From NCBI GenBank assembly GCA_017506865.1, contig JAFCMP010000061.1:62001-126000 (forward strand): a DNA stretch of 64,000 nt, in the 5' to 3' direction. This DNA is from Tribonema minus. Lineage: Eukaryota > Sar > Xanthophyceae > Tribonematales > Tribonemataceae. The stretch's first letter is position 1. Every line of letters starts with the position of its first letter. The notes under the pieces were generated by a model. It ran no database searches and was not told where the DNA came from. It saw only the letters and a list, made by a program, of their open reading frames with translations. Shown one piece after another: positions 25,047 to 37,860 of this stretch. The position numbers and the translations under genes are program-made.

Positions 25047-28000
25047 CTACTCGCAGAAGGAGAAGGCGCTGAGGCCCCCACCGTCCTGAAGGCAGCGGTG
25101 CCGGGGGGGGCAGCATATGTTCTTTGGGTTGCCCCAGTAGACGACGCCATAGCCGTAATAGGTGGGCGAGGGATCAAACACGGAGGATGAGTAGTCTCCG
25201 CAAGCTACCTGTCCCTTTGGGCACTTGATGTCCTTCCGGCACCTGCCAGCAAGAACGTCAAAGCTGGTGTTAGTATGTTGCGCATGGTGGGCTGGGTGGC
25301 GTGCATACAAGGCGTGACAAGGTAAGAAGTTGCCAGGAGCGAGCGAATGTAGCTCTGCTGTGCCTGCTGATAACATATTCAAGCTCCACACTCCCAGCTT
25401 CAAGAAGTTCTGGGATCCGCCAGTATACACGGCTGCAGCACGGGAGCCCTAGAGGGGGGCAGGAGTTGGGGTGAAGTAGCTGCCAATGTAGCAGCTAGAT
25501 TTGACTATGCCCAGGTGCTACGTTGCATACACCTGCATTTCTGGATGTTGGTCTGACCAAGGGATTGTGGACCCACACAAAGCAATTAAAGTATACGCTT
25601 TTGCCCAATGTCAGCACTGACATACCAAGTATGCCAGCACTAGCTTCCGCAGAAGTGGGCAGTGAACCCATGCAATGGCGTACATGGTGTGCTGTTCATC
25701 CAGATCCGCGGAAGACATCAAACCTCATCAATTGATGGACACACACTTCGTGAATGATGTCAGGTACGCTGATCAAAACAATACAGCGCATCAGATTCGC
25801 CCAGATTATCGAACAGCCAGTTAGGAGCCCATTGGCAAGCATTCACTTTGAACGTGTAGCAAACAAGCATCATGATTCATCGTGATAAGCCTTGTGCATT
25901 GCGTTTGGGAGATGACGTTCCAGTTTTCAGGGTAGGCTAGGTGAAGTTCACTGCTTAGAGTTGAGGTTAGGCTCTACTCGTTACTAGATTTCACAATCAA
26001 GGTCGTCAGCACAAAACCCATAATTCTGCAGCGGCTCATAGACCCCAGACGAAAGTGTAAACAACACTACTCAACAAAGCACACACACAACACACACAAC
26101 TGTGACAGCTTCAAGTTCACGGTTTATGTCAAGGCTTATCCTCTCATCGGCAGTGTGCTCCTTGCGTCATGCCAAGTTGCACTCTGGCAGGCAGTGCATG
26201 CAGGTGTAGCAAGGAATGCATGCGCACAGCACCCGCGTTACATCCGCCTTGACTGCTTGCGCCCTTTGCCTGCACACTTCTGCAGGACCTAAACTGTACA
26301 CACATGATGCCTTCGTGTGCCATGGCGGGTGCCTCCAGCAAGAAGGTCAGCTGGATCTTGAGGCCTCTTTGTCCATGCATCCGCGGGAGCAAATACCATG
26401 TAGTACAGGACGCATCTGTGAGCCGCAACAGGGCGTCTAGTCTCACAAGGTTCGCGCTGGATAGACTTTTTCATGCGACAGTCCTTGCGTGGCGGCTCGC
26501 GTCATGATCAGCTGGAGCATCACAACCAGGATGGGGCCTGAGCATGAGGATCGCTGCCACCATTACGAAGGCAGCACAGCAGCCGCAGCATTACGAAGGC
26601 AGCACAGCAGCCGCCGCAGGCGCGGCAGTCCAATGAAACGATTTGCTGCATGTCATTGGGTTGGCAAGCAGCGCAGCGCTGCTGTGTTTAGCTGCCGCAA
26701 CAGGGCGCCGTGACAGCACGCCCATACGCTAGGATGCACTCATCATACCGTGACATAAGTGGGCAGCGCCGAGAAGCATGAAGCAGCAGCTCAACCGCTA
26801 CCATTCGCGCATCCAACGCACAGACCCCACAGTGCACGTGTCACCATGTTGAAGCTGGTTGGGATTTCGTATTGCAATGTGTACCACATTGGAGTCTTTC
26901 TGAAGTTCACTTTACGGTTGGGATTTTCAAATAGTTGGCAAAAAGCAGCTTCACAATTGAACTTGAAGTTATCAGTCCTAATCGACACTGGACATGTGCA
27001 CAGAAGGCGCTAGTTTCAGCTCGCTCACGCATTAGACAACATCTGCTTTCTCAACTGCGCGTCCGTGACTCTATGGGTGTCCACTGGGGCAGCGGCTGCC
27101 TGTGATCAGTCACCTGGTGGTGCCTGTGGAGTGGGTCCAGCACTTCACCCCCTTGTCGCAGCATGTGGTGTCTGCTGTGTAGCCCACATAGGGCTGATCC
27201 CAGGTGCCCGCCTCCGTTGTGCTTCCACCGCACGCCTCCCGGCCGGGCGGGCATGTGCGGGGCGCCACGCACCGGGTCTTGCCAGTCTTGCTCTTGGGGT
27301 CTAGCACACATGTCTGAATGTGTGCATGAGGGCAGGGGGGGGGGGGGGGGGGGGGGTCCGCGGAAGAGAATGAATCGATTTCGGTCAAGACCAACCAAAT
27401 TTGTGTTGTTCAACGGAGCCCCTGCACGGTGTGCAGGGCGGCATCGAGGGGTGTGCGCGGGAAGAGACCAAACATGACGCCGTCATGGTATATAACGTGA
27501 AAGTCTCTAATGACTCAACAGCGCTGGTCAGCGCCTCGCTCGGGACGGGCCGCCGCCATTCCTGCGGCGCTGCATGCGAAGCGGAAGGCGCATCTATGAA
27601 GCTTGCACGCCTGTAGAAGTATGAGATAAGCGAACATCATGTATACTGTGCCAGGTACCTATGAACACTTATCCATCAGAAGCATCGACTTCTTTCCGTA
27701 TGAATGATCGAGGATCAGGACAGCCCACGTAGATGCACACGCACCATCGCAGAAGAACACATCATGTGAGCCTATGCATGATCATCCCAGGAAACGCCCG
27801 CAAGTCACTTTTGGCCTTTCACTGAGAGCCTCGCGCGTACTTCTCGTGCGTTCCGACACATCACGTGCCTGGCTCTCGGCGCAGCACTCTGTGGACACGC
27901 TTGGCACGCCGTCGACAAGTGCGTGGCCGCATGGCTGGCGGTCCTCCGCGCACTTGAGCGGCGCCCGGCACGAAAGCGCACCCCCTCCGCTCAGCTCTGC

Positions 28001-31000
28001 AAAGCAGTCCTGCCCGTCCCCGCAGCACGCGTCGCCGCAGGTGGTGCCAGCGCAGTAGCACCTGACGGTGCGGCTCTCGCGCTTGTGGCCGCCCGTGCCG
28101 ATGTTGGCCCCCAGGCAAATGCAGCTGTCGTGCGGCGGCAGCGGCAGGGATGGCAGCTTCATCAGGGGGTAGCAGGGGGCCCGCAACGAGGGCACTATCA
28201 GGGCATCCCGCACGGCCTTAGCTACCTCCTACTACCTATTCTGCGAGTCCCTTGCACCCTGTCAAATGTCAAGCAACCAATAGCAGTCACGGGGACGAGA
28301 ACTCTCAAGCACGCGCTCCATGAAGTGTGCGGAGATGCGCACTCATCAAAGGAAGTCACTGCGGTGTCCGCCAACGAACGGTGCCATTTCTGACCAGTAA
28401 GCACCCTTTCAATTAATTAACAATTGTGAACATGTAACCAGCCCTCCCCTCCTCTCCAGGTGTCCGCCTCTGCGTGCTCCTAGAGTGCATCCTGAAAGTG
28501 TACTTCCGTTAACGTCAGTTGATGAGGGCTGCAATCGTGCTCATGTGAAACGCACCAGGCGCACCACCGCCTTTCAACTTCAAGCCTTGAAGTTGGAAGC
28601 AGTCATGAGCTGACTTGCGCTTACGCCGCTTGCAAAAAAAACCTGGGTCAATCAGAGGACACTTCTTTTCTCAGCCTGCGAGTCGCTCCATGCGCACACA
28701 TCCTCACAATATAAGCCGCGTACACTTGAGCGTCTTTCACTTTGCACATGCTCAACACAGACTTGTCAGCGATGGCAGCATTGCCCAAATTATGCCGAGG
28801 CGCGGGAGGGGGCCACGGGGGGGCGCTTAAAGACCCTTCACCTACTTCGACCACCTAACAAAATTTAGAGGTTCGGTAAACACCCTCTGCTGAAAAAGGG
28901 TGAGGCATCCAGTGTTTCTATTTGCTGACTATCTGGGCCAGCCGAGCAAATTGCGGGCAGGGAGGGGCTGGGCAGAGGGCTGAGGGGGTATTGAGTATTA
29001 ATAATTGTGCAGTGCCAGAGGCTTGCTCCCACTGGCCACTGCACATGCATATGGACAATGATAACATAAAAACTAGTTTTGTTACTGAATACTTTGAATG
29101 TTATAAGCATTAAGAGCACGAGTCCAAGTGTGCGTCTCAGCAACCGTTGTGCGTGTGTGGCTCTCCAGACGAATCTTATGCTTAAGCTCCGCAACCACTA
29201 GCCATAAATAAGACCACTACCCCCCTCCTGGCCAGATCTCTATTACTGCGTCGCTGACGACCCCCCTCAGCCTCTCCTGCAGCTGCGCTTTCGCACAGGA
29301 GTACTCACTGGTCGTCGACGCTGCAGGCCACCTTCTTGGTCCAGCCCGGCTGCGCCGAGCACGTGGTCCCGTCGGAGCACTTGGCGCTGCCGCCTGCAGC
29401 AGAGGGCAGCAGAACAAATGGCCACATCAGGCGTATCGGTAGGTGCGCACAGCGGATGCCATATGCATAGTCCGAAGGCAAGCGGAGACGGATGCTCTGA
29501 CACCACACCTCTAACTCCTTAGCCCCGACCTGCGCCCCTGGCGCCAGTTGTAACTTAAAGGGGTGGCTTACAGCAGACCTAGCCGGGGTGTGGTGGGGGT
29601 CGCACGCGTGCTGGCACATCGATGGCTGACCTACTTTGTTTCCGCTAAAGGGCGGAAACCCGTGCTGGATCAACGAACGTGGCGTGTCTCAGTCCTATGC
29701 TATGCTGCCAACGGATCCAGTGAGCCTAAGCGCCTGCCCCTGAACCACAGACGTGCGCGCTTGTACACGTACACCACGCATCAGGCTGGGGCTTGCAGAA
29801 AGGCTTCATCACGTGCAGATCCAACCTGCAGATATAAATGCAAAGTTACACATGCCCAGTTCTCTAACACCTGTGCTTTACCATGTCGTGAAGGTCTGTT
29901 CACCAACGCTGACCACAAGTCGTTGTACACCGTTCGGCGGCACGCAAGGCGCAGCGCATTGGACGTGCTGAGCGCCACCAGCTGTTCCAGAGAACGATTG
30001 TCAAAGCGGATGAGCAATCCGACGTGGGTGCTTCGCGACACATCGACAACAACTTGATCACAATGCCTTCTGGGCAGGTCGACCCAGCAGTGGCCATGTG
30101 CTACCAGGCTTCCGTTGTAATATTCCATACGAACAACACTGGCAGGTACGCTTACGCAAGAACATAGTCTGTAGTGTAGACAATGCGTTGACACTGGCAG
30201 GCGCGCGTACGCAAGTGTAAGTTAAGCACCAAGTAGTAGTGGGGAACTGCCGCAGAAGTTTCTTCGTTATGTATGACCATTGAAGAGTACTGCTACGCAA
30301 GGCCGGGTTAGCTAAGCGTCAGATCCTCATTGAGCTGAGCATGTCGCTGGCGCGGGAGTTGGCGGAGCGCGTCATGGCGTACACACGCGGAGCGCGAATG
30401 CTGGGCTGTGTTGCAGCGCTGGTATCCAAGCTCCTAGGACACAGCGCAGACTAGGCTGCTGCGTTGACGCAAGCTTTTCGATTGCATAGGCAACCCGGCC
30501 TCCCTTGGGCTTTTATAAATACAAGTCCATACGTACTGCTACGACATAATGACGGCTGCCATACAGTTCTCTGCTTTACGGATGCACATGCCACTACGTC
30601 TGTATTACAGACTTGAACAAATGGAACTGCCCTGCTTCCGCCATTGCACACCTGCCAGAGGCTACTACTTGTCAACATCCATCGCCAGCGCCAGTCTCGC
30701 CGAAACACTAGCCTGTGTATGTGCCGTTAAGCATTACCTCATACGCTGGCTGAGCGTCTGCGGCTTCTGCTGGCACAAGCCCTATGTGCAGAAGTATAGC
30801 CATACCGGCCCCCTGGCTGTGGCTGCTGCTCACCCTGGATTGATGACATCCCTATTGACAAGTACAAATGCTGTGGACTTCTGTGATGGTGTTGACTGCT
30901 GCAATTATGATGGCACTGGCAGGCCTCCGCAGTGCAAGACCCCGGCAAGGCCCGCCCGTTGCCTACGCCGCTGAGCGGCTGGCGGCAGGCAGTCCCGAAC

Positions 31001-34000
31001 AGCATATTACAGACATCAGGGGTTGACAGAACAGTCTAGCTAGCTAAAATGGACAGCTTTGCAGTGGCACTTACAACGCTGGGCGAACGCCTGCAGTGTC
31101 GCGTCCCTTGCATAGAGCCGCTGGCAAATCACAGCATGGAAACACCCTCACCATCAACGCGAAGTTGCTACATGACACTCGAAGCATGTCAGAACAGCTG
31201 CAACTGCAGCACACGGAAGTTTTCTGCCGTGTGCAGGATTCTCAACGCTGCCGGCAGCCTCGTAAGTGGCACATACCAACTGACGAAAAGCTCTCGCTGT
31301 AAGATTGGCAAATGAGGTGCACTCACTTGCGGGCACGCACTCGCCAGGGTCGTCACCATGGTACGGCTCCTTGTACTTGAGCCCCTTCGGGCATGTGCAC
31401 TTGCCCTTGCTGTTGCATGTGCTGCCAGTAGGCCTGCAGAACGTCTTGCGGTCCGGGCAAACGGCCTTCTTTGCTGAGCGCAAGGGAGGGAGCGCAAAAG
31501 AAAGCAGCAGCAGTAGCAGCAGGTAGCAGCAGCAGCAGCAGCAGCACAGAATCAGCTCCAGCAACAGTGGCAGTGGCGCGGCGCCAACAGCAGCTGCGGG
31601 CGCAGGTGCAAGAGGCTGCAAACAGCAGCGGTGCGCCAGCAAAAGCCCTTGAAACCGATGAAAAAGGTCAGCAACGGTGGTGTGCACGGACGCACATGCA
31701 GGTGCGTGGCAATGGCGCAGTCTTGTTGACATGTTGCAGTAGTCCCTGTGAAGTTGGAGTTGAAGCACACACGCCGCCACGTGACCAGGACTTGAGATCA
31801 CACGTTGCCTGTCAACAGCTAGACAGCGATGCGCTTAGACATGTGCTGGGGAATTTATGATGCAGTCATGATTTTGCCCGCACACATTGCGAATACCAAT
31901 TGATGCATTCCAATGCGTTCCAGACCAGAGGGCATCATGAGAGACGCAAACATCGTTGCAACGGACTGGAACATGGGAGATTGAGTCGTGCCAGTCAAGC
32001 ACGTCTGAGCCGCTAGCAGATGCACAACGCTTGTGTGGAGCGCATGCTATTCTTGCACGGCCGAAGTGAAAACCGTTGAAATTCATGAGACACCATAGCA
32101 CAATTCCAAGCTGCGCAACCAGCTACGTGAATGGGTCTTACACCTGCTGACGTACCCACACGCTAAACACGAGAGCAGTTACCACCTGACTGTAGCAGCT
32201 GAAATCTTCCCAATTTCAGCTCTAGGGTGTGTGCACCTGACGCCAACCTTGACGCCAAACGTGGCCCTCACTGTATCACAGGTCAGTCAGTACCTCATTT
32301 GGCAGTTGGAGCCCTTCTGGTGTGCGCTAGGGGTAGCCTGAGGCACATCCAGGACATCCTACTGCTAGGGGCATTAGCGCCTGCTGCTCTGCTGCAGTCC
32401 TCTCAGGTAGGATTTGGACAATGATTGGTGACTTTGTACCATCAGATCAGAAGCCCCACTTGCGGGCTGCAGCTTCAACTTGAACCTGATGCTGTCTCAG
32501 CGGTGCGCTGCTGCTGCTGCTGCTGCTGTGCGAATACGACTGTTGACAATGGCAAATGGCTGTTACTAGGTTTGGTTAGCTCTCTCAAGTCTATTGTGCC
32601 TGTTGTCATGCAAGTAACACTCATTGGCGTGTGCATATCGACAGGAATCGGCATTATGAGACACAGCTGAGTGCTTCCAGAACGTTCTTGTTGCACGGCT
32701 GGTTGTGATGCTTCAAGTAAGGCATGGTTATTGCAACTGTTTTGTAAAGACTAGCTTATTCTTCTCTCCAGATTGTTTAGTTTCCGTCCTCATCAGAAAA
32801 CGCTGCAACATGGCGAAATTGGCACAGGTCACCAGTATTGCATGGCAAAACCCAAGAGCAAGACTGGCACGAACCTGAGGCAGCACAACGCATCAATGGT
32901 TTAGTGCACAATGAGTATCACAGAGATTAACGTGTGCCAGGCATCATACTACGTGAGGCCGTCTCGCACTCATAAATCCGTATACTTTTACGTCTTCTTT
33001 GGCAGTACTTCTGTGTGGATTCAAATTGTGTGTCCAGACTGCACCATGTCCTCAGTGTGAAGGACGTGTTGTAGTCAGGTGGTTGCTGCAAGCTGGTGGC
33101 GATGCCGCCTCTGAGGTAATTAGGTTTAGAGGCTGTTGGTTGGCTGACCGTAATCCCCCTGCACACCCAACCCAGAACTGCCATGCGGTGCAGCTGAAGG
33201 CGGTTGCCGCCACCGTTGTCAACGGCGCATCTGGAGGGACTACAGCCTGAAAGCTTCGGGCTGTTACTATTTAATTGTGTGCCCCATCGCATCGGCCAAA
33301 CGTGCTGCATGGCCGGGTGTTTGTGGCCTATCATTCCGCAGCAGTAAACAACCATCACGCACGATAGCAATTGCGGTGCTATGAGGTCCTGCAACCGTAG
33401 ACAGATCATCAGCTTGTCCTGACTTCAATGGCTGAGAGTCGCTGCACTACCAGAACGAATGCAGTGCTCGTATGCGGCTGCCTGTGATTTTGTGGAAAGC
33501 GAATGATTTCGTGGAAAGCTGCAGATCCCGCAAGGCAGCAATGCATGGCAGCCAGGGGCAAAGTTGCAGTCACTGTACCTGCACACCATCCAACCCGCCT
33601 GTGGTGCCCTTCATAGTCGATGCGCCTGTCCAGGATCCACACGTAGCCGGCAGGGCACACGCACACGCTCTTCTCGTTGCACGTGGCTGAAACCCCGTCC
33701 ACCACCCCAAGCGTTGAGCACTTGTGCTTGTTGGGACAGTCAACAACGACATACTTGAGAGCGCGCCCTGCAGCTTGCGTGCCCGATGGCATGGCCGCGT
33801 CCTCAAACCCATCATACTTACTGGTACCGATATGGATTTCAGGGTGCCATTCGCCGGTTGCAGCAGCTGCACTGGCAGGAGCACCAGCTGCAGCTTCTGC
33901 AACGCTTAGCGCATCAGGCACAGTACTGGCGCTGATCACGCAAGGAGCTCGGCCACATGTGTTGTCGGCCCGCGCGATGCTTGTGGTGCAGCAGACCTCC

Positions 34001-34345
34001 GCGGAGCCTGGGAAGCGGACTGAGCAGTCCTGGCCGCCGCATATGCCGCAGCTGAGGGGGGGGGGGGGAGGCAGTCAACTTTGAAGGCACGTAGGTGATG
34101 AGGGTACGTTGCTATCGATCACGCGACAGCCTTTGCAAGTGCTATAACCATGACAAGTACATTTGACTCTCCGAGGTAGTAGTCGCAGCCGATAGTGAAT
34201 CGCATCGCTCTACGCACCTCACCGGACAACAGACATGGCCATCTGCGCTGCTGATGCCGCTTCCTGCGGCACACCGCGTTGCTTGCGAGCGTCCTCGACT
34301 TGGTGCCACCGCCAAGAGCACCATCATCAGCAGGGTTTGCAACAT
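25047..34345 (-). CDS. secreted cysteine-rich protein, seven exons, complete (494 residues)
   Basis: Exons in transcript order: 34345-34218, 34051-33579, 31473-31327, 29393-29309, 28124-27869, 27313-27114, 25242-25047. All six joins are in phase and the total is exactly 495 codons including the stop TAG at 25047-25049. The start at 34345 gives a signal peptide (MLQTLLMMVLLAVAPSRG). The mature part is rich in paired cysteines: HVCCPVSCGICGGQDC...EVCCTTSI...CGRAPC in the first module, an Ala-rich spacer, then CSTLGV...CVCPAGY, CPDRKTFC...CTCPKG, CSDGTTCSAQPGW, CYCAGTTCGDACCGDGQDC, TCPPGREACGG...TTCC, and CPKGQVACGDYS...NICCPPRHRC at the end. The first module resembles CC-x-x-x-CG-x-CGG modules of secreted algal proteins that I recall; function is unknown. 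One donor is GC (27869). It is probably extracellular and disulfide-stabilised. Confidence 0.82.
26561..26616. repeat. 28-bp tandem duplication
   Basis: Two adjacent copies of CATTACGAAGGCAGCACAGC plus eight bases, inside an intron of the cysteine-rich gene. Confidence 0.85.
27314..27356 (-). other. 22-base C tract next to a minus-strand 3' splice site
   Basis: On the plus strand 22 consecutive G occupy 27335-27356. On the minus strand this is a pure C run about 20 bases before the CAG acceptor of exon 27313-27114, where it should serve as the polypyrimidine tract. Confidence 0.72.
31499..31552. repeat. CAG/CTG microsatellite
   Basis: GCAGCAGCAG-type trinucleotide repeat, slightly interrupted by TAG and GGT units, in the intron upstream (in transcript sense) of the exon 31473-31327 of the cysteine-rich gene. 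Confidence 0.8.
34052..34068 (-). other. C-tract directly at a minus-strand 3' splice site
   Basis: A plus-strand G run (about 12 bases) becomes a C run ending CTCAG on the minus strand, immediately before the exon 34051-33579 of the cysteine-rich gene. Confidence 0.7.
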
Positions 34346-35230
34346 GGCCCACTGCCAGGTCTGTGAGATCAATGAGGTTGCGTCGTGTGGCGCAAGATGT
34401 AAATTCCACGCTCGGTGCTGTTAATGGTGGTGCTGCAGGATTACTTGCCACGTTCAATGCTGTACCACTTGGGCGACTAGTGCCGGCCATTGTGAGCCCT
34501 GGATCTTCCGTGCACCAAATTCCGTTTTGTGTGATACCGTGTTCAGGACCTTTCGAACCTGCGAGAATGCAGCCTTACAACGTTGAGTGCAGATGGTAGC
34601 GCTCGGATGAGACGCAAAAGGTTACGGAGTTGCTCTCTCTCCCAGCAAAGCAAGGGCCTCTCCACCTCGTACTCAAAAAGGCTACGTCAACTTTTTAAAC
34701 CGTCGCACTGTAACGGTCGGCATCTCTACAGCAGCAACTGATGAGTGTCTAATGGAAGGCCACCTTGAAATTCGTACCCGCATCGACTCTGAGTCACCCA
34801 GCTGCTGGTGCAACCCCTCGCGTACCGCTGCCGCATCCAGGGCGCCAGCGTTCGCGTTGGTGTCCGCGGCGCTAGCGGCTCCACTCCGCGCGGGTCAGCG
34901 AAAAAAATAAAAAATGATGGCCCTGAGCGTTGCCACCACCTTCAAGAAGTTCACTCCCCCGTACCGAACCAACGAATTTGCACTACACGGTCAAATTGAA
35001 TAATGAACAGAGCAGACAGCACACTGACACCTCAGCAGCCCTCAAAAGCAAGTGCGTGTGTGTTGGCTATCGCTCACTCTGCAGTGACAGAAGAGATCAC
35101 CCGAATTGGCCATTGGCAACTAAAACCGCCCAAGCCAGAAACTGTCTCGGAACTGTGACAGTCCCAACTTGAAGAAGCGACTACCTGAAGCAGGTGGTGC
35201 CAACTCAGTGGCACCACAACACACGACGCT
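34346..35230. other. upstream flank of the cysteine-rich gene; nothing else supported
   Basis: This stretch should contain the promoter and 5' untranslated region of the minus-strand cysteine-rich gene. I saw no clear TATA element and no gene. Confidence 0.5.
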
Positions 35231-35339
35231 CTAGAAACCGCCACTGGCAGCGTCGGCACCAGCGGCAGCAGTCACTGCGGCAGCTTCTGCGATCACCATC
35301 ATAATGGTCACATCTCCCCACCCAACAGGGGAAGGGGGC

Positions 35340-37170
35340 CCGAGGGTGAGGAGCAGCTGGACTATAATCAGCAAAGCAGGCAGCTGCTGAACGCCGGCTA
35401 TGTTCTTGCCCCGCTGAGCATGGCCGTCATCCTGCTCAACGACCTGCAGCACAAGTACGCCACAACATAAGAGCAGATCATCAGCCTACTACTAGTAGTA
35501 CAGGACATTGCAGGTGAGCAGGAGCGCGTGCACGCACAGTTTGCAGCATCTTTGCGTTGGGAGCTGGACAATTTCCAGAGGCGTCTCAAATCGGCTGAAT
35601 CTAGGGCCAAAAGCAACGCAACGCGCGCGCGTGATGCAGAGCTGGTGGTGGAGCACCTGCAGCTGAGCGGCAACTCACTGACTTGGCAATGAGGTGATGG
35701 AGACCGGCAAGGGCAACCACTAGTGGCACCAGCTTACGATGAACTGTTTAGAGAACGTCACGCGTCGCACAGATGGGCTGACGACGGCCGTAAATGAGCC
35801 ACGCCAGGCGCGCCGCGGCGGGCGCCTCACTCTTTCACACCCACGTCGCCGCGGTCCACACACCGCAGCGCGCTTCAGCAGTCTACCTCGTGGGCCGAGC
35901 TCAGTGAGCGCAACTTGTGCACTCTTGGCTATAGAGCAACGCCATCCATCAGGACGTTAACCTACGCTCCATACGCAGCGCCCGTTCCGCGCTTCTGCCC
36001 CGACCTGCTGCTCTACCTGCGGCGTCGCTTGCCTCACCGGCGCCCTCTGTTACGGTGATGGCGCCAACGCGAGCCCTCTCGGTCGGCGCGCCATCTGATA
36101 CATCATCGCTCGCGGCAACCATACCCTTCCATGCGCCCGCACAGCAGCCAGCCGCTTACAAATCCATGTTTGCCGCACAACTTGAAGAGCCATGTTAACA
36201 ATTGTGCGCCCAGGTGGTCAATGCAACGCATTTCGACAGCCTGAGGTCGAAATGCGTTGCAGGTCAAAATGCGTTGCATGCATGCATCCATGCGCGAAAT
36301 GCGTCAATGCAACGCATTTCGAGAGCCTGAGGTCGAAATGCGTTGCATGCATGCATGCATGCGCGAATTACGTTGCATGGATGCATGCATGCAACGCATT
36401 TCGACCTGCAACGCATTTCGACCTGTCGAAATGCGTTGCATTGACCACCTGGGCGCACAATGTGTGCCCGGGGACCCCTTTGCGGCACTGACATTGACTC
36501 GGCATCGCAGCAGGGTGACCAGATGGACATGCTGAAACCAGATGTGCGCGCACAGCTGGAGGGTGCGGCACGTCAAGGTACTAAGTTGAACTTCTTACAC
36601 AATTACGTGCGCGCGCAGCCCACACAGGGCTGTCTAGCGAAGCAGCTCGACGCTGAAGACTTCAAGCAGTTATGTGAGCGGGCGCCACACTGGGGCACTG
36701 GCAGCCTGAGGGTGCGGAACGGGGGGAACACGGCAGGTCGGCGCAGTTGGTGTACAACAGACGTGGCAGCGGCGGAGGCCGCAGCAGTTACCGCGGCGGC
36801 TACAGCGGTGGTGACGCTGGCCGCTGCAGTGGCGGGCGCAACACCCACTGCAACAGGGTGCAACCCCATGCCAGCCATCGGCGTGCCACTGGAGAGCACT
36901 TGGGGGTCCTAGTGTGATGGAGGGCAGGAGCGCCGCCCCGCCCCAAACGGCAGTCAGCGCGCACAGCGCGCCCGCGGTTGCAGCAGCTGCTCAACAGCAG
37001 CAGCAGCAGCAGCCGCTCGTGGTTGCAGCAGCGGCATCACAGCTGTCGCAGCAACCGCACGACCTCCCTCAGGCTACTAGTAGTACGACAGAGACGCAGG
37101 CGGGCGCCGCAGCAGCTGCGGCACGCACAGCGTCTGCGCTGGCGCCACCGATCGCCACACCTGTGTCCTG
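35340..37170 (+). pseudogene. broken Gag-like or coiled-coil ORF relics
   Basis: Several plus-strand fragments look formerly coding but are separated by stops and frame changes. One reads APLSMAVILLNDLQHKY, then past a stop VVQDIAGEQERVHAQF and a charged helix up to about 35690. Another at 36520-36720 reads MDMLKPDVRAQLEGAARQ and LDAEDFKQLCERAPHWG and continues in a shifted frame into an RGG/Gly-rich segment. A third is a Gln/Ala-rich tract to 37170. Such an order suits a decayed retroelement Gag-like gene, but no diagnostic domain is visible. Short CTACTAGTAGTA palindromes occur at 35490, 37076 and 37553. Confidence 0.4.
36201..36461. mobile_element. 261-bp MITE-like element with terminal inverted repeats and internal palindromes
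   Basis: The left end (36201-36239) begins ATTGTGCGCCCAGGTGGTCA and runs into AACGCATTTCGACAG. The right end (36424-36461) is its near-perfect reverse complement. The inside is almost entirely alternating forward and reverse copies of CGAAATGCGTTGCA with ATGCATGC spacers, so the whole unit can fold on itself. No coding capacity. A target-site duplication is not evident. It lies inside the relic DNA left of the large element. Confidence 0.82.
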
Positions 37171-37379
37171 AGTCAGCTGCGCTACAACACGCTGCGACGG
37201 CAGCGGCGCTAAGCCTTGCAGGCGCCGCGCCGCTCGCGCCGCGCCGCTCGCGGCGCATTTGAAAAAGCGGCTGCTGTAAAGGCGCCAGTGAGTGCCGTGT
37301 ACGCAGCAGCGGCGCCATGGAGGGCTGCAGCGCCAGCGGCGCCCGCGATACCATTCTTATAAGATTGCAAAAAAGCGTA

Positions 37380-37450
37380 TTTCCCCACACAAATACGCCG
37401 TATTTAAATACGCCGTATTTAGAGTAAGTATTTGACGTATTTGGCGTGTT
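37380..37450. repeat. AT-rich TACGCCGTATTTA-type short repeats
   Basis: Four or five tandem or inverted AAATACGCCGTATTT-like units. Similar sequence recurs at 38865-38945 (TACGTATTTAAGTACGCATA). Confidence 0.65.
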
Positions 37451-37860
37451 TGGGCCTATGCTGGCACACGCAGTGTAGCTACATACAGACAAGCTCTCTC
37501 TGGTGTGTGCAACCTCAAGTTCAAGTTGAGGTTTGACGCACGTGTATGCCTCTACTAGTAGTAGGCGCTCAGGGTTAAGGGCAGGGTTAGAATGAGGGTC
37601 AGGGTTAGGTGTAGGAGCTCGAGCAGCCACGACGACGACGAGGGTGGCGTTTACACATGCACAAATCGTGAGGTGGCGATGGCAGACACACCTCTGATGA
37701 TGGCGGTAGCGGTGCTGGCGAAACTGCTGTACCTGCAACAATTCCTGTCGAGCGAGCATTGCTGCCTGCGCAGCCATCCATCGGCTGTGTGGCCATCCAT
37801 CCATCATCATCATCGGTGTCGAAGAAAAATGCTCGGCACACAGAATAAACGATCATTGGT

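Noticed and set aside
30838..30962. Plus-strand Cys-containing frame (DFCDGVDCCNYDG) inside an intron of the cysteine-rich gene
   Set aside because: It is on the opposite strand to that gene, has no matching splice partners, and the minus-strand gene model is already complete and in phase without it.
31499..31552. CAG repeat as a coding poly-Gln tract
   Set aside because: It lies in the intron upstream of a confidently phased minus-strand exon, with stops in the surrounding frames.
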